DNA from: Erysipelotrichaceae bacterium
GTDB lineage: Bacteria; Bacillota_I; Bacilli_A; Erysipelotrichales; Erysipelotrichaceae
Length of the DNA: 32,530 nt
Assembly: GCA_021209625.1 (NCBI GenBank)
Contig: JAJOHZ010000008.1
Location: 1-32,530 of the forward strand
Direction: 5' to 3'
Every line of letters starts with the position of its first letter. The first letter of the stretch is position 1. The translations under genes and the position numbers were made by a program. The notes under the pieces were generated by a model, which saw only the letters and a list, made by a program, of their open reading frames with translations, made no database searches and was not told the DNA's origin. Below are positions 1 through 8,634 of the stretch, piece by piece.

Positions 1-608
1 AAGACTCTCTCAACATCATTAAACGAGTGCTAGATGAACATGATATATTCGTGATTTCAGATGATGTCTATGCTCAACTTGTGTATGAAGACGTAACATT
101 CCTTAATCAAGACATTAAATACAAAGATAAGATCATTTTGACCCAATCCTTATCCAAACCCTATGCAATGACAGGGTGGAGAATTGGATATCTATGTGCC
201 CACAAATCCATCATTAAGAATGCTCATAAGGTACAACAATACGCAGCAGCAGGGATTCCACTCTTCATTCAAGATGCAGCAGAAGTTGCACTTAATACCA
301 ATGTGGATTCGATGAAAGCCTTCTACAAGCAAAACCGAGACGATGTAGTAAAACTACTTCAAGAACATCATGTTCCATTTGTTTATCCTCAAGGGGCTTT
401 CTACATTTTCATTAACATAAGCGCAAAAGGATTAGATTCATGGACCTTCGCTACGCAACTCCTGCATGAGAAACACGTTGCTGTCATTCCAGGAGTAGTG
501 TTCTCACCACAGTCAGATCACTACATTCGTATTTCCTTAGCAGCATCAAATCAAGAATGTGTTGAGGGAGTATCACGACTCATTCACTTTCTTCAAGGTC
601 AATCATGA
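1..608 (+). CDS. Class I PLP-dependent aminotransferase, C-terminal part (5' truncated by window)
   Basis: This is the C-terminal half of a fold-type I aminotransferase, which moves amino groups between an amino acid and a 2-oxo acid using PLP in the cytoplasm. The frame is open from base 3 (DSLNIIKR precedes the ORF-track GTG at 27), so the start lies outside the window and the GTG is not the real start. The hallmark SLSKPYAMTGWRIGY contains the Lys that forms the PLP Schiff base, and FVISDDVYAQLVYE is the preceding cofactor-site strand. The end (PQGAFYIFINIS, then YIRISLAAS) matches the small C-terminal domain of the aspartate/aromatic aminotransferase group. The exact substrate cannot be told from this part. 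Its stop overlaps the ATG of the next gene (ATGA at 605). Confidence 0.9.
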   Translation, partial: DSLNIIKRVLDEHDIFVISDDVYAQLVYEDVTFLNQDIKYKDKIILTQSLSKPYAMTGWRIGYLCAHKSIIKNAHKVQQYAAAGIPLFIQDAAEVALNTNVDSMKAFYKQNRDDVVKLLQEHHVPFVYPQGAFYIFINISAKGLDSWTFATQLLHEKHVAVIPGVVFSPQSDHYIRISLAASNQECVEGVSRLIHFLQGQS

Positions 609-1062
609 GTAAAGACACCAAAAATCTTCCTTAGTGTATTATGCGATTCAAATTCTTTTTTCAGTTGTCTTATGGATTGCATTTACAGTCAATCATCCAC
701 TAAGGAATGTCACCAATGCTACTCTCAGATATGGATTAAGTATTCTGTTCATCTCCTTGCTCTATTTATTTTTAGGTTACATCACCATGCTCGCAAGACA
801 CACGTTCCTAAAAAACAATTCAGATGCATTTAGAATGATGACCATTATCATACTAATCAATGCGTTAAGTGCCATCATCTTTTATTTAACTTACAATGTA
901 CTCGTTTTTAGATCCTTAAACATCGTTTCGATCATGCTTAATTTCCCAGGTTATCTATTCTTACTACTTAAGCCGCTGTCCATTCTAAACCTTGGTGTCA
1001 TTGTTGTATTAGCTCCATTCTCATTCACGCTTGGACTCTTAATCAGACAAACTCACCATTAA
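605..1062 (+). CDS. Small hydrophobic membrane protein, unknown function; probable -1 A frameshift near the start
   Basis: I do not recognise this protein. The ORF track starts it at GTG 634, which has no ribosome binding site and leads straight into a membrane segment. An ATG at 605 overlaps the aminotransferase stop (ATGA), follows an AAGGTC-like site, and reads MSKDTKNLP before a stop. One extra A in the five-A run at 620-624 would join the frames as MSKDTKKSSLVYYAIQ, a normal charged cytoplasmic start, giving about 152 aa. Roughly four membrane spans follow. It sits 9 nt upstream of another small membrane protein, and the two probably share an operon with the aminotransferase. The joined start is an inference; the ORF from 634 is certain as an open frame. 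Confidence 0.6.
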
Positions 1063-1071
1063 GGAGCAACT

Positions 1072-1416
1072 ATGAAACAATTCATCATAAGCATCAAACC
1101 TCTCATCATTCTCTTATTAACGTATGTGCTGTACCAAATCAGTGATTGGTTATTCAATGGTCAACCATACACCATGATGGTCAGTTTAGTCACCATTGCA
1201 ATGTTTTTCTCATTAGGGCTCATGCTACATGGTGGTAAAAGAAAAAACCAAGACTGGGTTAAGAAAGTCTTGATTAGTTTACTCATTATCCTCATTGCTT
1301 TTGATCGTCTTGGAGTTATCTCAATCACATGGTTATCCATCAGTGTGTTCATGAATGCCTACCCCTCATTAATTAATGGATTCATAGTCTATTTAGGATG
1401 GTTATTCTTCGAATAA
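1072..1416 (+). CDS. Small membrane protein of unknown function
   Basis: This is a 114-aa protein with about three to four hydrophobic spans (residues near 8-27, 35-53, 65-83 and 88-110), separated by short basic loops such as HGGKRKNQDWVKK. AAGGAG lies at good spacing before the ATG, so the start is secure. It follows the preceding membrane protein by 9 nt, likely as a pair. Its last 15 nt overlap the 3' end of the convergent yggS gene. No family motif is recognisable, so function is unknown. Confidence 0.65.
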   Translation: MKQFIISIKPLIILLLTYVLYQISDWLFNGQPYTMMVSLVTIAMFFSLGLMLHGGKRKNQDWVKKVLISLLIILIAFDRLGVISITWLSISVFMNAYPSLINGFIVYLGWLFFE

Positions 1417-2076
1417 GATTCGTCCAAGTCGTAAATGAGTCGCATCATACTCAAGCGCTATTGTGTAATCATCACTCATCCCCATGGATAATATTGTCAT
1501 GTGTGGTGAGTTTTTTTGTATTCTTTGACTGATTAAAGAAGCTTCATGAAAAACAGCTTTCGTTTCATTAAGATCACCACTAGAAGGACCCATAACCATG
1601 ATTCCTAGCATCTTTACATTAGGGTAGTCATCTTGATGATGAATGATTTCATTTAAGGTTTCCTCATCCATTCCATACTTCGACGCTTCTTTTGTCAAAT
1701 TAAGTTGAAGTAACACACTGACAATCATGTTCAACTTCTTAGCTTCATCATCAATCACTTTAAGCAGTTTAATTGAATCCACAGAATGAATCAATGCAAC
1801 CCAAGGTAACAAGGCTTTAACCTTGTTGGTTTGTAGATGACCAACAAAGTGCCACTTCCAAGGTTGGCCAATTTTTGCCTTACTAAGCAACTCTTGCACC
1901 TTATTTTCTCCAAAATCAGTCACACCACAAGCGTTCAAAGCTTCGATTTCTTGGATACTACGATGTTTACTCACCGCAACACAAACCACATGCTGAGGAA
2001 TAGAATTTAGAAGTAACGTTTTCATACCCTCATTATAGATTAAAACCTTTGATTCGTCACTTGTATGGTGATTCAC
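1402..2076 (-). CDS. yggS: YggS/PROSC family PLP-binding protein
   Basis: This is a member of the conserved family that binds pyridoxal phosphate without known catalysis and keeps cellular PLP and amino-acid pools in balance. It has the alanine-racemase-like single barrel: VCVAVSKHRS holds the PLP lysine, followed by FGENKVQE, WHFVGHLQTNK, IHSVDS, LLQLNLTKEASKYGM, GIMVMGP, and the phosphate-binding end LSMGMSDDY and THLRLGRILFEE. From the GTG at 2076 it is 224 aa, the usual size. An internal ATG at 2025 would give 207 aa, but its GAGGG site is too close, so the start is uncertain. It converges with the membrane-protein operon on the left and is divergent from the YwaF-like gene on the right. 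Confidence 0.93.
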   Translation of the reverse strand: MNHHTSDESKVLIYNEGMKTLLLNSIPQHVVCVAVSKHRSIQEIEALNACGVTDFGENKVQELLSKAKIGQPWKWHFVGHLQTNKVKALLPWVALIHSVDSIKLLKVIDDEAKKLNMIVSVLLQLNLTKEASKYGMDEETLNEIIHHQDDYPNVKMLGIMVMGPSSGDLNETKAVFHEASLISQRIQKNSPHMTILSMGMSDDYTIALEYDATHLRLGRILFEE

Positions 2077-2089
2077 TTCTTTCTATAAT
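2061..2089 (+). promoter_or_regulatory. Sigma-A-type promoter for the YwaF/GH13 operon
   Basis: TTGTAT and TATAAT are separated by exactly 17 nt, upstream of the GTAGGAG ribosome site and the ATG at 2108. The -35 box lies inside the first codons of the divergent yggS gene. The call rests on sequence match only. Confidence 0.6.
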
Positions 2090-2107
2090 GAATGTAGGAG
2101 AACCACT

Positions 2108-2842
2108 ATGACCTTCTTTACCCACTTCAGTGAACTATCATCCATTAATCCTGTTATGCCATTTGATGGGCAAAATCTTACCCTCATCCTTATTGGGCTC
2201 ATCAGTGCACTCATCCCCCTCATCATTGCAATCCCACTTAAAGAAAAAGGAAGACGTAACGTTTTGATTGGAGTTGTTGTCCTTATTGTTGGATTAGAGA
2301 TAGCACGACAAATCTGGGCTTTATCCTTAGGACGTTATGATTTTGCGGAAATGCTACCCCTTCATTTATGTGGCATGCAAATCATCCTAATGCCAATCAT
2401 GCTAAAAACTAACAAGTCTCATTGGAGAACCTTTGTTTACTTAACAGCCTTAATTGGGGCACTTGCAGCATTGCTGTTCAATGAAACCATCTTAGAGAAA
2501 TACCCATTATGGCATTTTCAAAGTCTACAATCTTTCATCATCCATGGACTCATTATGGTTGTTCCTCTCTATGACATCATTTGGATGAAGTTTAGACCAT
2601 CATTCAAAGACCTCCCTTTTGCGATCATTTTCATGGTTTATCTCCTCATTCAAAGCATCATTATTAATGCTATTACTTCAGGAAACTATCTGTTTGCTTC
2701 ATATGCACCGAAGAACACCCCATTAGAACTTGTTGAAGGGATAGTAGGATCAACACTCTATATTCCGGTAATGTTTGGCATTGTCATTCTCATTTGGGTA
2801 TTACAACTTCTGCCTTTCTATAAAAGGAGATCACAAGCATGA
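2108..2842 (+). CDS. YwaF-like (TIGR02206) integral membrane protein
   Basis: This 244-aa protein has about seven predicted membrane spans. The conserved PLHLCGMQIILMPIML stretch, with its His-Leu-Cys core in the third span, is typical of the TIGR02206/YwaF family of uncharacterised Bacillota membrane proteins. Other family-like points are the acidic/aromatic loop EKYPLWHFQS and a C-terminal basic tail YKRRSQ. GTAGGAG precedes the ATG. Its last four bases overlap the start of the GH13 gene (ATGA), so the two are translationally coupled. The role is unknown; the coupling hints at something linked to sugar use or the envelope, but that is only context. Confidence 0.8.
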   Translation: MTFFTHFSELSSINPVMPFDGQNLTLILIGLISALIPLIIAIPLKEKGRRNVLIGVVVLIVGLEIARQIWALSLGRYDFAEMLPLHLCGMQIILMPIMLKTNKSHWRTFVYLTALIGALAALLFNETILEKYPLWHFQSLQSFIIHGLIMVVPLYDIIWMKFRPSFKDLPFAIIFMVYLLIQSIIINAITSGNYLFASYAPKNTPLELVEGIVGSTLYIPVMFGIVILIWVLQLLPFYKRRSQA

Positions 2843-4490
2843 GACCCTTCAAAGAAGCTGTTTTTTATCAAATTTGGCCACGCAGTTTTAAAGATTCAAA
2901 CCAAGATGGAATCGGTGATCTGCAAGGTATCATATCTCAACTTGATTATCTACAATCGCTCAATGTAGATTATCTTTGGATATCCCCATTTTATCAATCA
3001 CCTCAAGATGATTATGGTTATGATGTCAGCGATTATCGACAGATTGATCCTAGCTATGGAACCATGAGCGACTTTCGTTTACTTGTACACGAAGCAAAGC
3101 ACAGAAATATCGGTATCATCTGTGATTTAGTCGCTAATCACACCTCAACTCAACATGCATGGTTTCAAGAAGCACTCAACAATCCTGACAGTGATAAAAG
3201 AGATTACTACTTCTTTAGACCCATCAATGAAGGGTTACCAAACAACTGGATTTCAATTTTTGGTGGCAGTGCATGGACTCAAGTCAGTGAAAAAGATTAT
3301 GCATTAACCTTATTTACACCAACCCAAGCTGATTTAAACTGGGATAACCCTAAAGTAAGACAAGAAATCAATGATATTATGCGCTTTTGGCTTGATATGG
3401 GCATTGCAGGTTTTCGATTGGATGTATTCAACACTATTTCAAAGATTGATGGATTAATCAGTAAATACCCTCAAAAGAAAGGATTTCAGTTTGCGGATGA
3501 TTACATCCTCAATCGTCCCAAAGGACAACAGTATCTTAAAGCATTACTACAAGATCTCAAACAAGATTATCAATTCATCACCATAGGTGAGGGGATGTTG
3601 ATTGACCAAGAAGCAGCCGCCATCATGTGTGGACCTGAAAAAATCAACTTGATATGATCATCCACTTTGATTTGCATATGTTAGGATGTGGACCCTTAGG
3701 CAAGTTTGATTTTAGAAAAGGTTATTGGTATTCAACAAAGGATTTTAAAAATGTCCTTCATTCTTGGAACAAAGCAGCCATCAAACATGAATTTCATGTG
3801 GCTTCAACCATGTCCAATCATGATCAACCACGCGCGGTATCTCGTTTTGGTGATGATCACACCTATCGCTTTGAAAGTGCTAAAGCTCTTTTTGCGATTA
3901 ATTTCTTCAATGTGGGTAGCCCCTTTATTTATCAAGGTGAAGAAATTGCGATGAAGAACATGAAACTTCCGATTGAAGATTGGAAAGACTTTGAAGCGAA
4001 GAACACTTATAAAGCACTTCAAAGTATGATGAAAGTCCCAGCATTCCTAGCAAAGAAAATCATTCAAAAAATGAGCCGTGATCATGCTCGTGGTGTGATG
4101 CAGTGGAATCATAGTGCCAATGGTGGCTTCAGTGAAGTGCAACCATGGTTTAAGGTGAATGATGATTATGAGTCAATCAATGTTGAAAAGCAAAACGACG
4201 ATTCGGACAGTGTTCTTAACTATGTAAGGCAACTCACACATTTGTATCATTCTATCTCAGCTTTCACACTAGGAAAGCACACTGAAAGCATGATTGATCA
4301 TCCATATCTCATTATGATGCATAAAGATGATGGAAAACAAAGAATCAGCTGCATATGTAATTTTTCAAAAAAGAGCGTGAAGTTCACCTTAATGGATGAT
4401 GAAGTGATTCTCTTATCCAATGTAAATCATCATTCTAATAATCAACTTCAACCCTATGAAACGCTTATTACTTTAAAAACTCATTTTTAA
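2839..4490 (+). CDS. GH13 alpha-glucosidase (oligo-1,6-glucosidase type), interrupted by a -1 A frameshift
   Basis: This is a cytoplasmic alpha-glucosidase releasing glucose from short alpha-glucan oligosaccharides. It is split in the ORF track into 2839-3657 and 3654-4490. Adding one A to the six-A run at 3638-3643 rejoins them as CGPEKNQLDMIIHFDLHM, which matches the usual GH13 barrel strand, and gives 550 aa, a normal length. Barrel motifs are in order: DLVANHTS (near residue 97), GFRLDVFN with nucleophile Asp195, ITIGEG with acid/base Glu251, and SNHDQPRAVSRFGDD near residue 329. The N-terminal NQDGIGDLQGII is the calcium/loop region common to this subgroup. All catalytic residues survive, so the break is more likely a base-calling error than decay. 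It lies downstream of, and coupled to, the YwaF-like gene. Confidence 0.88.
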
Positions 4491-4552
4491 AAGTATCATC
4501 AATGAAACCAATACCTCAATTTGATATGATAGGACTACTCAGGAGGAAGATT

Positions 4553-5374
4553 ATGTTAGTCATCGGAAATAAAGCCCCAGAATTTACTTTACAAAATGAA
4601 GCAGGAGATTTAGTTTCACTCAGTGATTTCAAAGATCAAACCTTAGTCTTATACTTCTATCCTAAAGATGATACCCCAGGTTGCACAACCCAAGCATGTT
4701 CATATCGAGATTCTAGTGAAGAATTCGTTAAAAGAGGAGTCAAAGTTGTAGGGATATCCAAAGATGATGTGAAGTCACACAAGAAGTTTCAAGAGAAATA
4801 CGAATTAAACTTTACGATTCTTGCCGATCCTGAAACCATCGTGGTTCAACGCTATGGTGTGTGGAAAGAGAAATCCATGTATGGTAAGAAATACATGGGT
4901 GTTGCGAGAACAACCTTTGTGATTATAAAAGGAGTGATCCAAGCCATCTTTGAGAATGTTGATCCAAAAAACGATGTTGAACAAGTCCTGGCGTTTTTTA
5001 GACCAACAATGAGACCGCTCTATGCGGGACTCGCGATGATGATGTTTGCATTAGGAGTTATAGGAGCATTTCTTCCCGTCATGCCAACCACCATCTTTGT
5101 GATTCTATCGCTCTATTTTGCTTCAAAGAGTTCACCAAAGCTTGCATCAAAAATCAAGCAATCCACAATTGTTAATGAATACTATGATGAAGATGCTCAA
5201 TCTTTATCCATGACACTCTCAAGAAAGATAAAAATATTGATTGTGGTAGGATTAACGTTAACCTTGGCTTTTGTTCTTGTGGATGTGATGTGGATTAGAA
5301 TGTTCTTAATCATTCTATATTTACTTAAAGTGTTCACTTTTATCTTTATCGTTCAAACAAAGAAAGCAACTTAA
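4553..5374 (+). CDS. bcp: BCP-type peroxiredoxin with in-frame C-terminal DUF454/YbaN membrane domain (fusion or artefact)
   Basis: Residues 1-149 are a thioredoxin-dependent peroxiredoxin that reduces hydroperoxides. KAPEFTLQNEAG opens the fold and DDTPGCTTQACSYRD carries the peroxidatic Cys44 and a resolving Cys49 (C-x4-C, atypical two-Cys BCP). Residues from about 152 (MRPLYAGLAMMMF, LPVMPTTIFV, FASKSSPKLASKI) form a DUF454/YbaN-like inner-membrane domain, giving 273 aa in total. The real start is ATG 4553, which has AGGAGGA upstream, not 4502. The junction is GCG TTT TTT AGA; one more T would create a stop exactly where BCP proteins normally end, with an ATG for DUF454 a few bases on. A true fusion and a dropped T are both possible. 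Confidence 0.85.
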   Translation: MLVIGNKAPEFTLQNEAGDLVSLSDFKDQTLVLYFYPKDDTPGCTTQACSYRDSSEEFVKRGVKVVGISKDDVKSHKKFQEKYELNFTILADPETIVVQRYGVWKEKSMYGKKYMGVARTTFVIIKGVIQAIFENVDPKNDVEQVLAFFRPTMRPLYAGLAMMMFALGVIGAFLPVMPTTIFVILSLYFASKSSPKLASKIKQSTIVNEYYDEDAQSLSMTLSRKIKILIVVGLTLTLAFVLVDVMWIRMFLIILYLLKVFTFIFIVQTKKAT

Positions 5375-5386
5375 TCAAGTTGCTTT
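5363..5386. terminator. Bidirectional terminator overlapping two stop codons
   Basis: AAAGCAACTT and AAGTTGCTTT form a 10-bp stem with an AATC loop. The stop codons of the convergent peroxiredoxin gene (5372-5374) and threonine aldolase (5371-5373) both lie inside the hairpin. Short A and T tracts on each side suit termination in both directions. Confidence 0.7.
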
Positions 5387-6390
5387 TGTGCATTAATGAA
5401 CTGGATAAAGCGCATGATGGCTTCATCATTGATATCAAGATGAGTCACTAGACGTAACCAACCTTGAGTGCTAGGACTCAACAACACATCAAAGTCTCTA
5501 GCATCATGTAACCATTGTTTTTCATTATGATGAGGCTGCAATTTAAAGTAAACCATATTGATGTCTCGATGTGTGAGTAAAACTTCATACCCCGATTGAA
5601 CTAAATGCTGTGCGATAAGATTGGCACGATGATGATCCTCAATTAATCGTTCAACATGGTGCTCTAATGCATACAAGCCAGCAGCCGCAAGGATTCCCCC
5701 TTGTCTGATACCTCCACCCAACATTTTTCGATAACGCCGAGCTTGTGCAATCAACCTTTTAGATCCACACAGCATGGATCCAATCGGAGCACCTAGTCCC
5801 TTGGATAAACAAAACATCAAGGAATCAGCTTGACTTATGACGTCTTTAAGCGGAGCATTCAAAGTGATATGAGCGTTAAATAATCGAGCTCCATCCATAT
5901 GCACCTTATATCCATCACTGTGGGCTTGATGGATGATATCGTCCATGTCTTTGATAGAGACAACCCGTCCATCACCAAGGGCATTTTCAACCACCACACA
6001 GCTTATTCTTGGGAAATGAATGTTATCCATTCCACGATATTTATCAAGATCATCTTTGCTTAAATAACCTGAATCATTATAAACCAGTTGAGGATAGACA
6101 CTCGATAATAAACTGATAGCTCCGACCTCATAACGATTCACATGTGCGTTGGCATGCATAAGCACACCATCCCCTTTTTGAGTATGACACATAATGGCCA
6201 ATTGATTTCCCATGGTTCCAGACAAGACAAACAATGCATCTTCAAAACCAGTTAAATGGGCCACATGTTTCTCAAGTCGTTTTAAAGTAGGATCATCTTC
6301 ATACACATCATCACCTACTTCAGCCTCCATCATGAACGCTCTCATTGCTTGTGTCGGCTTAGTTACAGTATCACTTCTAAAGTCAAACAT
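5371..6390 (-). CDS. ltaE: Low-specificity L-threonine aldolase
   Basis: This PLP enzyme cleaves L-threonine or allo-threonine to glycine and acetaldehyde in the cytoplasm. MFDFRSDTVTKPTQAM is the classic opening of the family, followed by VGDDVYEDDPT, a VHMDGARLFNA cofactor-site strand, and LMFCLSKGLGAPIGS with the Schiff-base lysine. The ORF track begins 11 residues early. ATG 6390 is preferred because AAGGAG sits 7 nt before it and the protein then starts exactly at the family N-terminus (339 aa). It stands alone on this strand, convergent with the peroxiredoxin gene and divergent from the MFS operon. Confidence 0.93.
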   Translation of the reverse strand: MFDFRSDTVTKPTQAMRAFMMEAEVGDDVYEDDPTLKRLEKHVAHLTGFEDALFVLSGTMGNQLAIMCHTQKGDGVLMHANAHVNRYEVGAISLLSSVYPQLVYNDSGYLSKDDLDKYRGMDNIHFPRISCVVVENALGDGRVVSIKDMDDIIHQAHSDGYKVHMDGARLFNAHITLNAPLKDVISQADSLMFCLSKGLGAPIGSMLCGSKRLIAQARRYRKMLGGGIRQGGILAAAGLYALEHHVERLIEDHHRANLIAQHLVQSGYEVLLTHRDINMVYFKLQPHHNEKQWLHDARDFDVLLSPSTQGWLRLVTHLDINDEAIMRFIQFINAQKQLD

Positions 6391-6461
6391 AGGGTTCTCC
6401 TTAAATTGTTCTTTCTTTTTCATCCAACATTGAGTAAACTACTTGTGAGAGGATTTTTCGT

Positions 6462-6593
6462 ATGAACTCATTACTCAATTTTTTATTGTTTGCCTCTAAT
6501 GGCAGAGTGCTTATTGCACTCATTACTTTCATTGTATCACTAGTCTTAACCCTCTGGTTAGGAAAAAATACCACCTTAACAAACTTCAAATGA
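6462..6593 (+). CDS. Small single-span membrane ORF coupled to the MFS gene (or its displaced N-terminus)
   Basis: This 43-aa ORF (starting MNSLLNFLLFASNG, ending TTLTNFK) is below the ORF-track cut-off. It has a good GAGAGG site and one membrane span (about residues 15-35). Its TGA overlaps the ATG of the MFS gene (ATGA at 6590), which has no ribosome site of its own. It may be a coupled leader or small membrane peptide. Alternatively, one more A in the six-A run at 6563-6568 would fuse it to the transporter through KKYHLNKLQ, giving 442 aa. I favour the separate ORF because the MFS protein already shows about twelve spans. Confidence 0.5.
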   Translation: MNSLLNFLLFASNGRVLIALITFIVSLVLTLWLGKNTTLTNFK

Positions 6594-7789
6594 TGATGTT
6601 TGTTTTGTTGGTCTTGTTTTGGGCTTCCATCAACATCATTCGATCTTATCGTCGTGTGTATGCCATTTCTGATGTGGATGTGGGTGGATTAGGACTTGAT
6701 GGCTTAGTCACGGCTTCCATCGTCTCTGCTTATGGATTAATCTCCATTTTTGCACGTCTACCTATTTTTATACTTTCAGATTGGTTTCAATCTCGCAAAT
6801 GGTTTATTGGGATTGCTTTATGGGCCATTATGCTCACAAGCATTTATGTGGTCGTTCAACCCGATGCGACATCATTGTATTTATCTTCACTCGCTTTAGG
6901 ACTTGGTGCAAGCATGCTTGCCTTGTTTAATGTGATGTTTTCAGAAACCTTTGATCCTAAAGATGCATTAGTATCCGTTTCTATTCTCTCAATTGCTCCT
7001 TTAATGGCGGAATTTTTGGTTGCTCCTTTACAAACCTATGCAACCCAAGAAGCAGTTAAAAACTACACTTTATTATGGTCACTCTCAGCTGTATTAGCTT
7101 TAGTTGCTTTTGTCTTACTTTTAGGACTCAAAGACAACAAAACCAAAGTAACTAACTTTAAACTGTCCACATTCTTTAGAATTCTTCTTACACCACGCTT
7201 TCTTTTCATTGCCTTGTTTGGTGTATTAGTTTCATTTGTTCGTTTCTCAACCTCTTCTGCCAACATGGTGGCTTATGCACGAACCGATGTGGTCAACATG
7301 TCTGCTTTGTTAGTGGCTTACTTGGATGTGGTGTTCACACTCTTTCAATTGGGTGCGGGTGTCATGGTTGGGATCTATCTTAAACAAAAATTAGGGGTTA
7401 AATGGACACTTGTGTTTGGTTTAGCTCTTTCAGGTGCATTTGCTTTAATTGGGGCATTAAGTACCCACGACTTAACTTTATTCTTTGCCTATGGACTCAA
7501 TGGTTTTGGCTATGGTATTACTTATAATCTACTCTTAGGATTAGCCTTAAGCTCCTTTATCAAAGAAGAAAGAGAAATGTCCATGGGAATTTATCAAACG
7601 TTCTTTGCGATTGGGATTTACTATGGTGATCAAATCTATGGGTTAGTCATGCAGTGGATAAAGGGATTAGTGGAAGGTGCAGCACTTTATCAAACGGTCT
7701 TTTTAGGGACTGCAGGATTAGTGACTGTCCTCATTATCTTAGTTCTCATCATAGTGAATGGAAAAATCAAACAAGGATTAGAAGCATGA
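6590..7789 (+). CDS. Major facilitator superfamily (MFS) transporter
   Basis: This is a 399-aa secondary transporter with about twelve membrane spans. The loop between spans 2 and 3 reads FILSDWFQSRKWF, a recognisable form of the MFS motif A (G-x-L-x-D-x-x-x-R-K). The halves are joined by a charged linker (GLKDNKTKVTNFK) near residues 180-195. The substrate cannot be deduced. Start ATG 6590 lacks a Shine-Dalgarno sequence and overlaps the stop of the upstream 43-aa ORF, so translation is probably coupled, or the two are one gene with a dropped A. Its stop overlaps the ATG of trhP1 by four bases. Confidence 0.82.
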   Translation: MMMFVLLVLFWASINIIRSYRRVYAISDVDVGGLGLDGLVTASIVSAYGLISIFARLPIFILSDWFQSRKWFIGIALWAIMLTSIYVVVQPDATSLYLSSLALGLGASMLALFNVMFSETFDPKDALVSVSILSIAPLMAEFLVAPLQTYATQEAVKNYTLLWSLSAVLALVAFVLLLGLKDNKTKVTNFKLSTFFRILLTPRFLFIALFGVLVSFVRFSTSSANMVAYARTDVVNMSALLVAYLDVVFTLFQLGAGVMVGIYLKQKLGVKWTLVFGLALSGAFALIGALSTHDLTLFFAYGLNGFGYGITYNLLLGLALSSFIKEEREMSMGIYQTFFAIGIYYGDQIYGLVMQWIKGLVEGAALYQTVFLGTAGLVTVLIILVLIIVNGKIKQGLEA

Positions 7790-8634
7790 AACTGTTTGTT
7801 GAAGTGAATTCCACTGAAAACCTACGCCTTATACTTGAAAGTCAAGCTGATGTTTGTGTCATTGGACTTCAAGGGTTTTGTGGTGATAGACTAATGAGTG
7901 TCTCTTTAGAAACATTAGATGATGTGATTAAAACCATTCATGATCATGGCAAAAAAGTATGCCTCTTTTTTCCTTATATCATTTTACAGTCTCGTTTTAA
8001 AAACAATGAAGCATCTTTAAAACAAGTAGCACTCAAAAATCTTGATTACATTGCATGTGGGGATGTTGGATTAGGATACTTTCTAAAACATCACCAAAGC
8101 ACAGCACAACTCATCTTTATGAATGAAACGATGATTGCGAATACTTTTGATGCACAAACCTTTTTAGATTCAGGATTTGATTTATTTACTCCCGCAATGG
8201 ATATCACTCTAGAGAAGAAACGTATCTTTGCACATCAAATGCCAAAGCAGGCATTGTTTCAATTGTGTGGTACACATCTTATTTCGACTTCACATCGTCC
8301 ACTCCTTAGTTCTTATTATGATGTGATTAATCAAGATGGACCTAAGCAAGTTAAATTAAAGGAATTATCACGAGAGGCGAAGTATTTTGGTTTAGAAGAT
8401 GATCAAGGTTTTCATGTCTTTCATGATCGCCTCCTTGTCTTAGATGATCCTGCTGTCCTTGCGTGTGAACATGGATATCTTTCATCGTTATTTGTGGACA
8501 TTAAAGAAACTTTGATGTGGATTGAAATGCTGAAAAACAAATCATTCTCTTATGATGGTGTGAAACAACACTCTTCTCTTAATGTCTATCATGGATTAGA
8601 TGAAACCGATAAAGGATTGGAGGCTGGAACATGA
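7786..8634 (+). CDS. trhP1: TrhP1-like U32 family protein, partner subunit of tRNA U34 hydroxylation
   Basis: This 282-aa protein has the U32 'peptidase'-like barrel fold (opening MKLFVEVNSTENL, then VIGLQGFCG, DYIACGDVGLGYF). It lies directly before the full U32 protein trhP2, as yrrN precedes yrrO in Bacillus subtilis, where the pair is needed for prephenate-dependent 5-hydroxyuridine formation at tRNA position 34. It lacks the U32 cysteine signature present in its partner, as expected for the short subunit. The ORF track starts at 7654 inside the MFS gene. ATG 7786 is correct because it gives an ATGA overlap and has AAGGA upstream. The assignment rests on gene pairing and fold-level resemblance. 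Confidence 0.75.
   Translation: MKLFVEVNSTENLRLILESQADVCVIGLQGFCGDRLMSVSLETLDDVIKTIHDHGKKVCLFFPYIILQSRFKNNEASLKQVALKNLDYIACGDVGLGYFLKHHQSTAQLIFMNETMIANTFDAQTFLDSGFDLFTPAMDITLEKKRIFAHQMPKQALFQLCGTHLISTSHRPLLSSYYDVINQDGPKQVKLKELSREAKYFGLEDDQGFHVFHDRLLVLDDPAVLACEHGYLSSLFVDIKETLMWIEMLKNKSFSYDGVKQHSSLNVYHGLDETDKGLEAGT

Noticed and set aside
1161-1352. Minus-strand ORFs inside other genes (also 12284-12688, 24525-24839, 24984-25430, 21821-22150 and similar)
   Set aside because: Each lies wholly opposite a gene with clear family motifs and has no ribosome site or domain; they are shadows.
3640-3660. TGA at the GH13 break read as tryptophan (mycoplasma code)
   Set aside because: Reading through the TGA does not give GH13 sequence; only a frame change does. 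TGA also ends many intact genes here (for example the YwaF-like and trhP genes).
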